A DNA stretch of 64,000 bases from Streptomyces decoyicus (GTDB lineage Bacteria > Actinomycetota > Actinomycetes > Streptomycetales > Streptomycetaceae): assembly GCF_019880305.1 (NCBI RefSeq), contig NZ_CP082301.1:8184001-8248000 (forward strand), given 5' to 3'. Below the pieces are notes generated by a model. The model searched no databases. It was not told where the DNA came from and saw only the letters and a program-made list of their open reading frames with translations. Made by a program: the position numbers and the translations under genes. The stretch's first letter is position 1. Every line of letters starts with the position of its first letter. This document shows positions 43,088-51,615 of the stretch, piece after piece.

Positions 43088-44038
43088 ATGACCGTGTCCG
43101 CGTCCCCTGACGGCATGTGGAGCATCGGCGAACTCGCCGAGCAGGCAGGCGTCACCGTCAAGACCGTCCGCTTCTACTCGGACCGCGGTCTGCTGCCCGA
43201 GGCCACCCGCAGCGCCGGGGGCCACCGTCGGTACGGCCCCGAGGCCCTGGACCGACTCCGCCTGATCCGTTCGCTACGCACCCTCGACCTGCCACTGCCG
43301 CAAGTCGACCGGATCCTCGCCCAGGAGGACGTGCCGGGCGCAACGGACGCCCTGGAGGGCGCCGTCGCGGGGCAGCTCCGAGAACTCGGCACGCAACTGT
43401 CCTCCCTGCGCTGGCGGGAGGCCGCCCTTCACCTTCTCCGCGACTGCACCCCCGAGGAACGCGCCGACCGCCTGCGCCTGATCGGTGCCGTGAACATCCC
43501 GCCCAACACGGACGCTCTGGCTCGCTTCTGGCGTCACGTACTCCCCGCGCGGCTCCCGGCCCGCCTGCTCTCCACGCTGCTCGAAGCGGCGGTGCCGCAG
43601 CCCCCCGCCGACCCGACCCCGTCCCAGGTGCTGGCATTCGCCCGACTTCACGCCGTCGCCACCGACACCCGCGTCCTCGACATCAACATCCGCCGTCTCG
43701 CAACCCGAACCCCCGACGGAGCCTGCCGCCCGGCCGTCCTCTACGAAGGGCTTGTCGAGGCGTGCGCGCTCGCCGCGGCAGACGTACGAGCCCAACGCCC
43801 CCCGCACGCGGGCGAAGCCCTCGACTGTTTCGTCGCCGCCCACGCCGGCTTGCGCAACGCGCGGGACACCCCTGCCTTCCGCCGCCAACTCAGCGCCCAG
43901 CTGGCCCAGTTTGCGCATCCCCTCATAGACCGCTACTGGCAACTCGCCGGCGAACTCCCCTCCGCTTCCCGGCAACCGACCATCGGCGCCATGGACGACT
44001 GGCTCCGCGCCGCGCTGGACGCGCAGGTCGCCGCCTAG
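43088..44038 (+). CDS. MerR-family transcriptional regulator
   Basis: 316 residues. The MerR winged helix (WSIGELAEQAGVTVKTVRFY, SDRGLLPEATRSAGGHRRYG) is followed by the dimerisation helix and a long C-terminal domain of about 190 residues, DTRVLDINIRRLATRTPDGA..., resembling the helical sensor of larger MerR proteins. The ATG lies only 7 bases after the operator, so the mRNA may be nearly leaderless. Divergent from the hydrolase gene, about 100 bases away. Confidence 0.85.
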   Translation: MTVSASPDGMWSIGELAEQAGVTVKTVRFYSDRGLLPEATRSAGGHRRYGPEALDRLRLIRSLRTLDLPLPQVDRILAQEDVPGATDALEGAVAGQLRELGTQLSSLRWREAALHLLRDCTPEERADRLRLIGAVNIPPNTDALARFWRHVLPARLPARLLSTLLEAAVPQPPADPTPSQVLAFARLHAVATDTRVLDINIRRLATRTPDGACRPAVLYEGLVEACALAAADVRAQRPPHAGEALDCFVAAHAGLRNARDTPAFRRQLSAQLAQFAHPLIDRYWQLAGELPSASRQPTIGAMDDWLRAALDAQVAA

Positions 44039-44055
44039 GAGTTGTCCGTCGAGCA

Positions 44056-44430
44056 TGGGACTGATCGGTGTCCGATTCTGATCGGTGTCCGAGTCGTTGA
44101 TGTGGACACGGAGCGGGGGATCTGAGTGATGCCGAGTGGGAACGGCTACGGTCGTTCCTGCCGGTAAGCAACGGGCGTGGTGGCCGGTGGCGGGATCACC
44201 GTCAGGTGATCGACGGGATTCTGCACCGAGTGCGGACCGGGGTGCAGTGGCGTGACCTGCCGGAACGGTTCGGGCCGTGGAAGACGGCCTACGAACGGCA
44301 CCGGCTCTGGGCAGCCGAGCACCGGGCCGTGGCCACGCGCTACGACAAACGCGGCTCCGTCCACCTCGGCACCGCCACTGCCGCAGCCCTCGTCATCTGG
44401 CTGCGAACATGATCGGCCGGGCAAGTCCCA
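44056..44430 (+). mobile_element. IS5-like element relic, middle deleted
   Basis: From about 44122 a frame reads LSDAEWERLRSFLPVSNGRG, then GGRWRDHRQVIDGILHRVRT and DLPERFGPWKTAYERHRLWA. It continues directly into RAVATRYDKRGSVHLGTATA and AALVIWLRT, stop at 44410. The first part is the N-terminus and the second the C-terminus of an IS5-group DDE transposase; the catalytic core between is missing, and the start codon is CTG. Inverted TGGGACT/AGTCCCA ends lie at 44056 and 44424. A 15-base sequence is duplicated in tandem at 44061-44092. Confidence 0.75.
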
Positions 44431-44450
44431 GGTGATCTTTGAAGACGGAC

Positions 44451-44924
44451 CTAGTGCACGCAGAACTCGTTGCCCTCCGGGTCCGTCATCACCACCCACT
44501 CGCCGCCTTGCTCCTTGACGTGGCTCTGGACCCGGGCGCCGAGGGCGCGGAGGCGCTCAACCTCTGTGTCCCGCCCGCCCGCGGGGCCGTGCAGGTCGAT
44601 ATGCAGGCGATTCTTGGTCGTCTTCTTCTCCGTCGGCGGGATGCGATTGAAGAGCAGCCGACGTCCCAGCCCCGTGCCGCTCTCCGCGTCGTACGGGTCG
44701 TCGGGGTGGCGTACCGCCGCCGCGTCCCGCCAGGCGCGCCGGTCGTGGTGCTCGATGAGGATCTCGGGCGGGATGGCGCCGAGGTCGAGGAGCTTGCCGA
44801 TGAGGGCGCTGTGGTCCTCGATCTCGTAGCCGAGTGTGGCCGCCCAGAAGTCGGCCTGGGCGTGCGGATCGTGGGCGTCGACGACGAGCTTCCAGTGCAG
44901 GGGCGTTGGGGTCATGGTCACCAC
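44451..44924 (-). CDS. VOC/glyoxalase-like protein
   Basis: 157 residues: WKLVVDAHDPHAQADFWAAT LGY near the start, GRRLLFNRIPPTEKKTTKNR LHID in the middle, VVMTDPEGNEFCVH at the end. Same Glyoxalase_6 subfamily as the gene at 21166. Start GTG 44924 or ATG 44915; no strong ribosome-binding site, the first codons lie near a TATAAG-like promoter element, so it may be leaderless. Function unknown. Confidence 0.8.
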   Translation of the reverse strand: MVTMTPTPLHWKLVVDAHDPHAQADFWAATLGYEIEDHSALIGKLLDLGAIPPEILIEHHDRRAWRDAAAVRHPDDPYDAESGTGLGRRLLFNRIPPTEKKTTKNRLHIDLHGPAGGRDTEVERLRALGARVQSHVKEQGGEWVVMTDPEGNEFCVH

Positions 44925-45048
44925 TTATAGCCCACGGCACTGACACAGCGGGTCGCCGCTCGCACGCGGTCGAGTGGTTCAGATGTGTTCGGTGAGCGAA
45001 GGGGGCCGGCGGGCGCCGGGGGTGTCGGTTATAGGGGCCGGGCCCGGC

Positions 45049-45537
45049 TCACGATGCAGCTTCACCGTCAACCGCTTCCGCCCGGCGGCCTTCGAAGGTG
45101 CCGGCCAGGTAGGCGTTGCGCATTCTGATGAGGTGGGGCATGTACCGGCTCAGGAGGATTCTGTCGACGGCACGTCCGACGGGCCCCAGCGGTGAAGCGA
45201 AGTCGATGACGTCTCTCATCACGGTGCCACCGGCGCCGTCCGGCTCGAAGTGGTGGGCGTGATGCCATCGCTTGAAGGGCCCGGACTCCTGCTCGTCCAC
45301 GAAACGGCGGGGACGGTCGTACGAGGTGATGCGGGCCTTGAGCCGCCAGGTGAGGCCGAAATGGCGAGCCCGGAAAGTCACGGTGTCACCGAGCGCCAGC
45401 TCGCCCCGGGTCCTGCCGTCCACTGCCCGCTCCGAGGAAGAGGCCATAGAGCGGGTGTGTGCCTGTACATCCAGGCACACCGCGAACACCTGGTCCGGGG
45501 GTGCGGCCACGGCTGTCACGACCTCGAAGTTCGGCAT
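45049..45537 (-). CDS. SRPBCC/polyketide cyclase-like ligand-binding protein
   Basis: 162 residues. FEVVTAVAAPPDQVFAVCLD (START-like first strand and helix), RHFGLTWRLKARITSYDRPR, FKRWHHAHHFEPDGAGGTVM RDVIDF and LLSRYMPHLIRMRNAYLAGT fit the SRPBCC helix-grip fold used to bind hydrophobic ligands. Cytosolic; ligand unknown. The upstream frame to 45822 is only GC-rich extension. Confidence 0.8.
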   Translation of the reverse strand: MPNFEVVTAVAAPPDQVFAVCLDVQAHTRSMASSSERAVDGRTRGELALGDTVTFRARHFGLTWRLKARITSYDRPRRFVDEQESGPFKRWHHAHHFEPDGAGGTVMRDVIDFASPLGPVGRAVDRILLSRYMPHLIRMRNAYLAGTFEGRRAEAVDGEAAS

Positions 45538-45970
45538 GAGCTCAGCGTAGCCACCGGGCAATGCCGTCCGATCGCCGGATCGTCGCTCCGGTCGTGAGGG
45601 GGGAGGAGTCCGCAACCTCTGATGTTGCATCGGCGGTGCGCGCGCCGTTGTTTCCGCCTGTGGGGCGGCAAGATTCACTTGGCTGGTGATCAGCTGCGCA
45701 TGACCGGAGACGCGCACCCGGCAGGCTCGGCGACGTGTGCCGGGGGCGGTGCGACGCTCCACGGGCCGTACCCGTCCGCCGGCCGTACCCGTCCACCGCC
45801 CGTCCCCGTCCGCGCCCGGCAATCCACAACGTCATCGAATCGTCACGAAACGGGGAATCTCACGTCACACGGTCCGGTCAATATGGCCATGAGCGACTCG
45901 AACATACCTTTTGAGGTGGTTCATTCCAGATTCTCTCGCTCAGTCGCCGGCCGGAGATGACAAGCACGCC
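45538..45970. other. Intergenic, nothing recognised
   Basis: About 430 bases with GTACCCGTCC-type short repeats around 45765-45815 and the upstream region of the response regulator gene. Confidence 0.35.
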
Positions 45971-46504
45971 ATGACAAGAGTTCTGCTGATCGAGGACGAT
46001 CCCGCGGTGCAGAAGGGGGTCTCCCTCGCGCTTTGTCGGCGTGGCCACGACATCGAGGCCGCTGCGAGCGGGGAGACCGGGCTTCTCGCACTCGAACGGT
46101 ACCGGCCCGACCTGGTCCTGCTCGATCTGATGCTGCCGCGCATGAGCGGTCTCGAAGTGTGCCGCCGCATCCGGGAGGCCCGGCAGATCCCGATCATCAT
46201 CCTCTCCGCGCGCGGTGACGACATCGACATGGTGGTCGGCCTGGAGGCCGGAGCGGATGACTACGTCGTCAAACCGGCCAGCGGCGAGGTGCTGGAGGCC
46301 CGGATGCGGGCTGTGCTGCGCCGCGTGGCGCCCTCCCCGCAGGCGCAGGCGGACGCTCCGGCAGACGGTACGGGCCTCGCGGCGCAGTACGAGACCCACG
46401 GCGCTCTCACCATGGACCGGGGCGCCGCCGGCCGGGCCTCCCCCGGGGGCTGCGGGCCCGTCTGGTCGTCGCCTTTCTCTTCGTCTCCGCCCTCAGCGCC
46501 CTGA
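45971..46504 (+). pseudogene. Truncated CseB-like response regulator fused to kinase fragment
   Basis: The first 125 residues are a complete OmpR-type receiver: MTRVLLIEDDPAVQKGVSLA, phospho-Asp in VLLDLMLP, IIILSARGDDIDMVVGLEAG and VVKPASGEVLEARM. The wording closely resembles CseB of the SigE cell-envelope stress system. The DNA-binding domain is cut after HGALTMDRG. In the next frame from about 46447 follows GLRARLVVAFLFVSALSALI, TAALTFNQAQSG, a transmembrane start of a sensor kinase, and then another hydrophobic stub ending at 46674. The operon appears to have lost its middle. The receiver itself might still be made. Confidence 0.65.
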
Positions 46505-46797
46505 TCACCGCCGCGCTCACCTTCAACCAGGCGCAGAGCGGCACTCTGGCCGGACCGGCCTCGCCGTCCTCACCGCCATCACGCTCGCCGCGACCGCACT
46601 GTGGGTACTCATACCGCGGCCACAGCTCGGCGCACATTCCGTGGACGTCACCCGGCTCGACGCGCCGACGCCCTAAGGGGTCTTGTCGATGAGCGGATTG
46701 TGGCGGTTGCTGTTGCTTTTGCTGTTGCTTTTGCTGTGGTGGAGTGGCGGGGGAGATGCGCCTGAAGTCCTTGGCGATGCGTGGGCGGTCTCCACGT

Positions 46798-49700
46798 TCA
46801 AGAAGCGAGCGTGACCTCGACCAGCCGAGACCAACTGGCCCGCACTCCCTCGCGAGTTGCCTCGGCGAACCGCGCATCGCCGAGGCGGCGCCGCGCGGTC
46901 TGCTCGATCCGAGCCGCATCCGGGTGGGAGCGGTCCGGCAGCCCGCGCACGCCCGCGCTCGCCGCGAGCAGCCGCGCGGCCTGCTCGTGCTCGTCGCGGC
47001 GCAGTGCCAGGTCCGCGACCCCGACGAGCACCCGCGCGATCAGCGGCGCATGTCCTGCCTCGGACGCCGCCTCGCAGGCCGCCGCGCGGTGCGCCCGCGC
47101 CTCGCCGGGGTCGTCGGCGAGGTAGCCGAGCAGGTCGTGCGTCACCGCGCGGAGGCTCGCCTGCTCCGCCTCGTCGCCCAGCACGGCCGTCATGACGCCG
47201 AGTTGCCTGTGCGCCTCCCCGGCGTTGCCGCCCCACCGGGCGAGTTCCGCCTTCGAGAGGGCCAGGAAGGCCAGCGCGCCCGGCCAGGTGACCCGCTCCG
47301 CGCACCGTTGTGCCTCGGCGATGGCTGTCGCACCGGCGTCCTTGTCGCCCAGCAGCCAGTACAGCTGCGCCTGTCGCGACCGCATGCGCATGACGTCCTC
47401 GGTGGCACCGACCTCGGTGACGACCGCGATCGCCTCCTCGTAGTGCGCGCACGCACCGGCGAAATCCCCGCGCACGGCGATCCGGTCCGCCAGCTCGGTC
47501 AGGGCGAACGAGATCCCGAACCGTTCACCGAGTGCCCGGAATTCGGCGAGCGCCTCCTCCAGGCAGTCGTCCGCGTCCCGCCCGTCATGGCCGAGCACGA
47601 TCCGCATCTTGCCCAGGTGCAGCCGGGCCAGCGCGCGCACCCAGGGGTCCTCGTCGTCGAGCAGCGGTTCCCACGCGGGCAGGAACGCGCCGGGTGCCTG
47701 AAGCATGCGTTCCAGCGGGACGACGAGCCCCATCGCCGGGTGGCGGCGCCGGCTGTGCCGACTGCGCCGGCCGAACCGGTACGCCTGGTGGATCCACTCC
47801 GCGGCCAGGTGTTCGTCGCCCGGCCCCGAGGTCACGAACATCGAGCCCAGGGCGTACACCGTGGCCCGGTCCTCGTCGGTCACCTCGCCGGGCGTCCTGG
47901 TGGCCGCGGTGATCAGCTCCATGCCCTCGGTCTTGTGCCCACTCAGCCACCAGTACCAGCCCGCGCCCGCCGCGAGCCGCATCGCCGCCTGCGCCTCGCC
48001 CGCCGCGAGCGCACCGCGCATCGCCGCCCCGATGTTGTCGTGCTCGGCCTCGAGCGCGGCCAGCCAGACCAGTTGCCCGGCCCGGCGCAGGTGCGGCTCC
48101 GCGGTCTCGGTGAGCTCGGTGAAGTAGGCCAGGTGTGCGTGGCGCGCAAGATCCGATTCCCCCGCCTCCGCGAGCCGGTGGCCGGCGTACTCCTTGATCG
48201 TGCCGATCATGCGGTAGCGCGGGGCGCCGGTGCCCTCGGCGCGCAGCAGCGACTTCTCGGCCAGCGCGGTGAGCAGCCCGAGCACCTGTTCCTGCTCGAC
48301 CGCGTCGCCCGCGCAGACCCGTTCGGCCGCTTCCAGGCCCGCCCCGCCGGAGAACACCGAGAGCCTGCGCAGGACCCTCCGCTCGGCGTCGGTGAGCAGC
48401 TCCCAGCTCCAGTCGACCGCCGCGCGCAGCGTCTTGTGCCGCGGCAGCGCGGTCCGGCTGCCGCCGGTCAGCAGGCGGAACCGGTCGTCGAGCCGGCCTG
48501 CGAGCTGGTCGAGGGACATGGTGCGCAACCGGGCCGCGGCCAGTTCGATCGCCAGCGGCATCCCGTCCAGCGCCCGGCAGACGCGCACCATCGTCGCCAG
48601 CGTGGGGGCGTCGGCCACGAGATCCCGGCGCACCGCCCCGGCCCGGTCCCGCAGCAGCTGAACGGCGGGTGCGGACTCCATCCCGCCCGGGCCCGCGTCC
48701 CCGTCCGGCAGGGCCAGTGGCTCGAGCGGCCACAGCGCCTCCCCCGTGATGCCGAGCGGTTCCCGGCTCGTCGCCAGGATCCGCAGCCGCCGGCACTCCC
48801 CGAGCACCCGGTGGGCGAACGCCGCCGCGGACTCGATCACGTGCTCGCAGTTGTCCAGGATCAGCAGCGCCTCCCGCTCGCGGATCGCGGCGACGAGCCG
48901 GTCCGTCAGCTCCGCGTTCGGGGCCCCGCCGAGCAGGGCGTCCCGGAGGCCGAGCCCGGTGAGCGCCGACTGCGCCACATCGCCGTCCGCGCCGATGGCG
49001 GCGAGCTCCACCAGCCAGGCCCCGTCCGGCAGGTCGCCGAGCAGCGTGCGCGCGGTCTCCGTGGCCAGCCTGGTCTTCCCCGCGCCGCCCGGCCCGATCA
49101 CGGTGGTGAGCCGGTGCTCGGCGATGAGCTCGCGGACCGCGGCGACATCGGCGCCTCTGCCGACGAAGGTGGCCAGCTCGGCGCGCAGGTTGGTCTTGCC
49201 GCTCGCTTCCCTTTGCCGCATGCCCTGCCCCAACTCACCCCGCAGCAGCGCGACGTGCAACGCGGCCAGCTCCGGCGAGGGGTCGACGCCCAGCGCATCG
49301 GCCAGGGCCTCCCTCGCGCGCTCGTACACCAGCAGCGCCTCGCTGTCGCGACCGGCCGCGGCGAGGGAGCGCATCAGCGCGGCGACGAGCCGTTCCCGCA
49401 GCGGGTGCGCGGCCACCAGGCCGGTCAGTTCCGGGACCATCTCCGCACCGCGTCCGAGCGTGACCTCCGCGTCGAACCGCTCCTCCGTGGCGGTCAGGCG
49501 CAACCCTTCGAGCCGGTCGACCGCGGCATTGAACGCGGCGCTGTCCTCCAGTCCGATGTCCTGCATGGCCGCACCGCGCCACAGATCGAGGGCCTCGCGC
49601 AGCAGCCGCACCCGCCGGGAGGCGTCCTCGGTGCAGGCCCGGCCCGCGGTGACGAGGCGTTCGAACCGCACGGCGTCGACGGTGTCGGGCTCCACCGTCA

Positions 49701-49962
49701 ACCGGTAGCCGTCCGTACGGCTCTCGACCGACCCGTCCGGTAGTGCCTTCCGCAGCCGGGAAACCAAGCGCTGGAGGGCGTTCGTCGCATCGGCGGGCAG
49801 GTGCTCTCCCCAGACCCAGTCGACGAGCGACGCCTTCGGGACCACATGACCCGGCTTGAGCGCGAGGGCGCTCAGCAGTCCGCGCAGCCGCGCGCCCGGC
49901 ACGTCGGCCGAGCCGCCGTCGTCCGTGCGCACCTCGAACGGACCCAGCATCCCGATCTGCAC
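46798..49962 (-). CDS. AfsR/SARP-type regulator with NB-ARC-like ATPase and TPRs
   Basis: About 1054 residues. An OmpR-like DNA-binding domain (MQIGMLGPFEVRTDDGG, then TNALQRLVSRLRKALPDG) and BTAD domain (FNAAVDRLEGLRLTATEERF, LRERLVAALMRSLAAAGRDS) are followed by an ATPase (Walker A VIGPGGAGKTRLATE, Walker B ALLILDNCEHV, ILATSREPLGI). A long TPR-like C-terminus (VYALGSMFVTSG through FALTELADRIAVRGDFAG) completes it. GTG 49962 makes the start match the family; GTG 49995 is in frame. Such proteins usually activate specialised-metabolite genes; the neighbours here are a P450 and an ABC exporter. Confidence 0.85.
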   Translation of the reverse strand: MQIGMLGPFEVRTDDGGSADVPGARLRGLLSALALKPGHVVPKASLVDWVWGEHLPADATNALQRLVSRLRKALPDGSVESRTDGYRLTVEPDTVDAVRFERLVTAGRACTEDASRRVRLLREALDLWRGAAMQDIGLEDSAAFNAAVDRLEGLRLTATEERFDAEVTLGRGAEMVPELTGLVAAHPLRERLVAALMRSLAAAGRDSEALLVYERAREALADALGVDPSPELAALHVALLRGELGQGMRQREASGKTNLRAELATFVGRGADVAAVRELIAEHRLTTVIGPGGAGKTRLATETARTLLGDLPDGAWLVELAAIGADGDVAQSALTGLGLRDALLGGAPNAELTDRLVAAIREREALLILDNCEHVIESAAAFAHRVLGECRRLRILATSREPLGITGEALWPLEPLALPDGDAGPGGMESAPAVQLLRDRAGAVRRDLVADAPTLATMVRVCRALDGMPLAIELAAARLRTMSLDQLAGRLDDRFRLLTGGSRTALPRHKTLRAAVDWSWELLTDAERRVLRRLSVFSGGAGLEAAERVCAGDAVEQEQVLGLLTALAEKSLLRAEGTGAPRYRMIGTIKEYAGHRLAEAGESDLARHAHLAYFTELTETAEPHLRRAGQLVWLAALEAEHDNIGAAMRGALAAGEAQAAMRLAAGAGWYWWLSGHKTEGMELITAATRTPGEVTDEDRATVYALGSMFVTSGPGDEHLAAEWIHQAYRFGRRSRHSRRRHPAMGLVVPLERMLQAPGAFLPAWEPLLDDEDPWVRALARLHLGKMRIVLGHDGRDADDCLEEALAEFRALGERFGISFALTELADRIAVRGDFAGACAHYEEAIAVVTEVGATEDVMRMRSRQAQLYWLLGDKDAGATAIAEAQRCAERVTWPGALAFLALSKAELARWGGNAGEAHRQLGVMTAVLGDEAEQASLRAVTHDLLGYLADDPGEARAHRAAACEAASEAGHAPLIARVLVGVADLALRRDEHEQAARLLAASAGVRGLPDRSHPDAARIEQTARRRLGDARFAEATREGVRASWSRLVEVTLAS

Positions 49963-50050
49963 CCGCTGATTTTGCCATGGGTGTGTGGCGGGCACCCAAT
50001 TGTTGACGTGTTGCGGGAAGTTGTCGTGGTGACGCGCTCGGCCGACGGAT

Positions 50051-51277
50051 TCACCGGGCGGTTTCCGTCCAGGTGACCGGCAGTTCGTGGACGCCGTAGA
50101 TGTTCATGTCGGTCTTGAGTTTCACCTCGCCGGCCGGGACGGCGAGCTCAAGGGTCGGGAAGCGACGCAGCAGTCCCTCGAAACCGGCGCGCATCTCGAT
50201 GCGGGCCAGTTGCTGTCCGAGGCATTGGTGGATGCCGTGGCCGAAGGAGAGGTGACCGCGGGCCGTGCGGTGGATGTCCAGGGTGTCGGGGTTGTCGAAG
50301 CGCTGGGGGTCGTGGTTGGCGGCCAGCAGTGAGACCACGACGGTCGATCCCTTGCCGATTGTTTCGCCGCCGAGTTCGATGTCCTCCGTGGCGTAGCGGT
50401 AGAAGATGTCGGCAATGGACAGATAGCGCAGGAGCTCCTCGACGGCGCCGGGCATCAGGTCCGGGTTGGCGCGCAGTTCGGCCAGCTGCTCGGGGTGCTC
50501 CAAGAGCGCGAAGGTGCCCAGGGCCAGCATGTTGGCGGTGGTCTCGTGGCCCGCGAGCAGCAGCAGGAAGGCCATGCCGGTCAGTTCCTCGATGGTGAGG
50601 TCGTCATGGCGGGCCAGGTCGGACAGTATGTCTTCGCCGGGGGCGGCGCGCTTACGCGTGACCAGTTCGGCAAGGTACGTGGTCAGGCCGGAGTACGCGG
50701 CCATCTTCTCGTCGAGCGACACGTCCTTTTCCAAGAACTTGGCGGAGTTGACCTGGAAGGTCTCCCGGTCCGCGTAGGGGACACCGAGCAGTGCGCAGAT
50801 CACCAGCGAGGGCACCGGCAGCGCGAACTCCTTGACCAGGTCGACCGGCGGGGCAAGGCGCGCCAGTTCGTCCAGTTGCCGCTCGACGATGTCGCTGATG
50901 TGTTCTTCGAGCTGCTTCATCCGTTTGACGGTGAAGGCGCCGGTGAGCTTCCTCCGCAGCCGGGTGTGGTCCGGCGGGTCCATGGCGATGAAAAGGCCCG
51001 GAATCTGCGGGGACGGTTCGGTGGGGGCGGGTATACCGGGGGTCTCGTACGGCACGTGGAGAACGCCGATGTCCTGGCGGGAGCTGAAACGGGTGTCGGC
51101 CATGAGCCGGCGGACCGCGTCGTAGCCGGTGACGATCCAGCCCTCGTGACCGTCGGGGAAGACCATGGGACTGACCGGGCGAGCCTCGCGCAGCCGGGAG
51201 ATGTCACGGGGCGGGGCGAAGGGGCCCGCATCGCGCTCCATCGGGAGACCCTGCGGGACGGGAACCGTTCGACTCAT
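50051..51277 (-). CDS. Cytochrome P450, CYP105-like
   Basis: 408 residues. I-helix motif AGHETTANMLALG, ExxR as EELLRYL, and heme loop FGHGIHQCLGQQLARIE with the Cys ligand are intact. MSRTVPVPQGLPMERDAGPF and LFIAMDPPDHTRLRRKLTGA match bacterial class I P450s of the CYP105 type. ATG 51277 follows AAAGGC; a longer frame begins 54 bases upstream. A ferredoxin gene is not next to it, so electrons must come from elsewhere. It probably oxidises a natural product or xenobiotic. Confidence 0.9.
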   Translation of the reverse strand: MSRTVPVPQGLPMERDAGPFAPPRDISRLREARPVSPMVFPDGHEGWIVTGYDAVRRLMADTRFSSRQDIGVLHVPYETPGIPAPTEPSPQIPGLFIAMDPPDHTRLRRKLTGAFTVKRMKQLEEHISDIVERQLDELARLAPPVDLVKEFALPVPSLVICALLGVPYADRETFQVNSAKFLEKDVSLDEKMAAYSGLTTYLAELVTRKRAAPGEDILSDLARHDDLTIEELTGMAFLLLLAGHETTANMLALGTFALLEHPEQLAELRANPDLMPGAVEELLRYLSIADIFYRYATEDIELGGETIGKGSTVVVSLLAANHDPQRFDNPDTLDIHRTARGHLSFGHGIHQCLGQQLARIEMRAGFEGLLRRFPTLELAVPAGEVKLKTDMNIYGVHELPVTWTETAR

Positions 51278-51438
51278 CGGACTGCCTTTCGTGGCGGTTG
51301 TTGCGGCCACCGTCGCCGACGGACCTGACATACGCCTGACACGGCGCTGACACCGGCCATACCGGAGATCTGGCCGGTGTCAGAGCGTGCTCCGTGGGTG
51401 TCTGAGGATGGTTGATGGTGGTGGAGCGGTGCGTCGGG

Positions 51439-51565
51439 GTGAGTTGGCCCGGTGTTGCGTGGGAGGCGCTTTCGCCTCTGCTGCCGCCGGGTCCTCTTCG
51501 TGGTGGTCGGTGGCGTGATCAACGCCCGACGTGCTGATCGCCGACAAGGGCTACGCCGGGTTCGC
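51439..51565 (+). mobile_element. IS5-like transposase relic (N-terminus joined to late segment)
   Basis: The frame from 51439 gives VSWPGVAWEALSPLLPPGPL RGGRWRDQRP, the N-terminus of an IS5-group transposase. At about 51526 it joins, in a new frame, PDVLIADKGYAGFACW, a segment from beyond the middle of such proteins. Everything between is missing. It lies between the P450 and ABC genes. Confidence 0.6.
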
Positions 51566-51615
51566 CTGCTGGTGTTCTTGCGGCGGGGCGGAGTCGAGCG
51601 GAGCGGCCTCCTCGT

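Noticed and set aside
46744..49743. A 999-residue plus-strand frame
   Set aside because: It is the Arg/Pro/Gly-rich mirror of the AfsR-like gene, whose domains are clear on the other strand.
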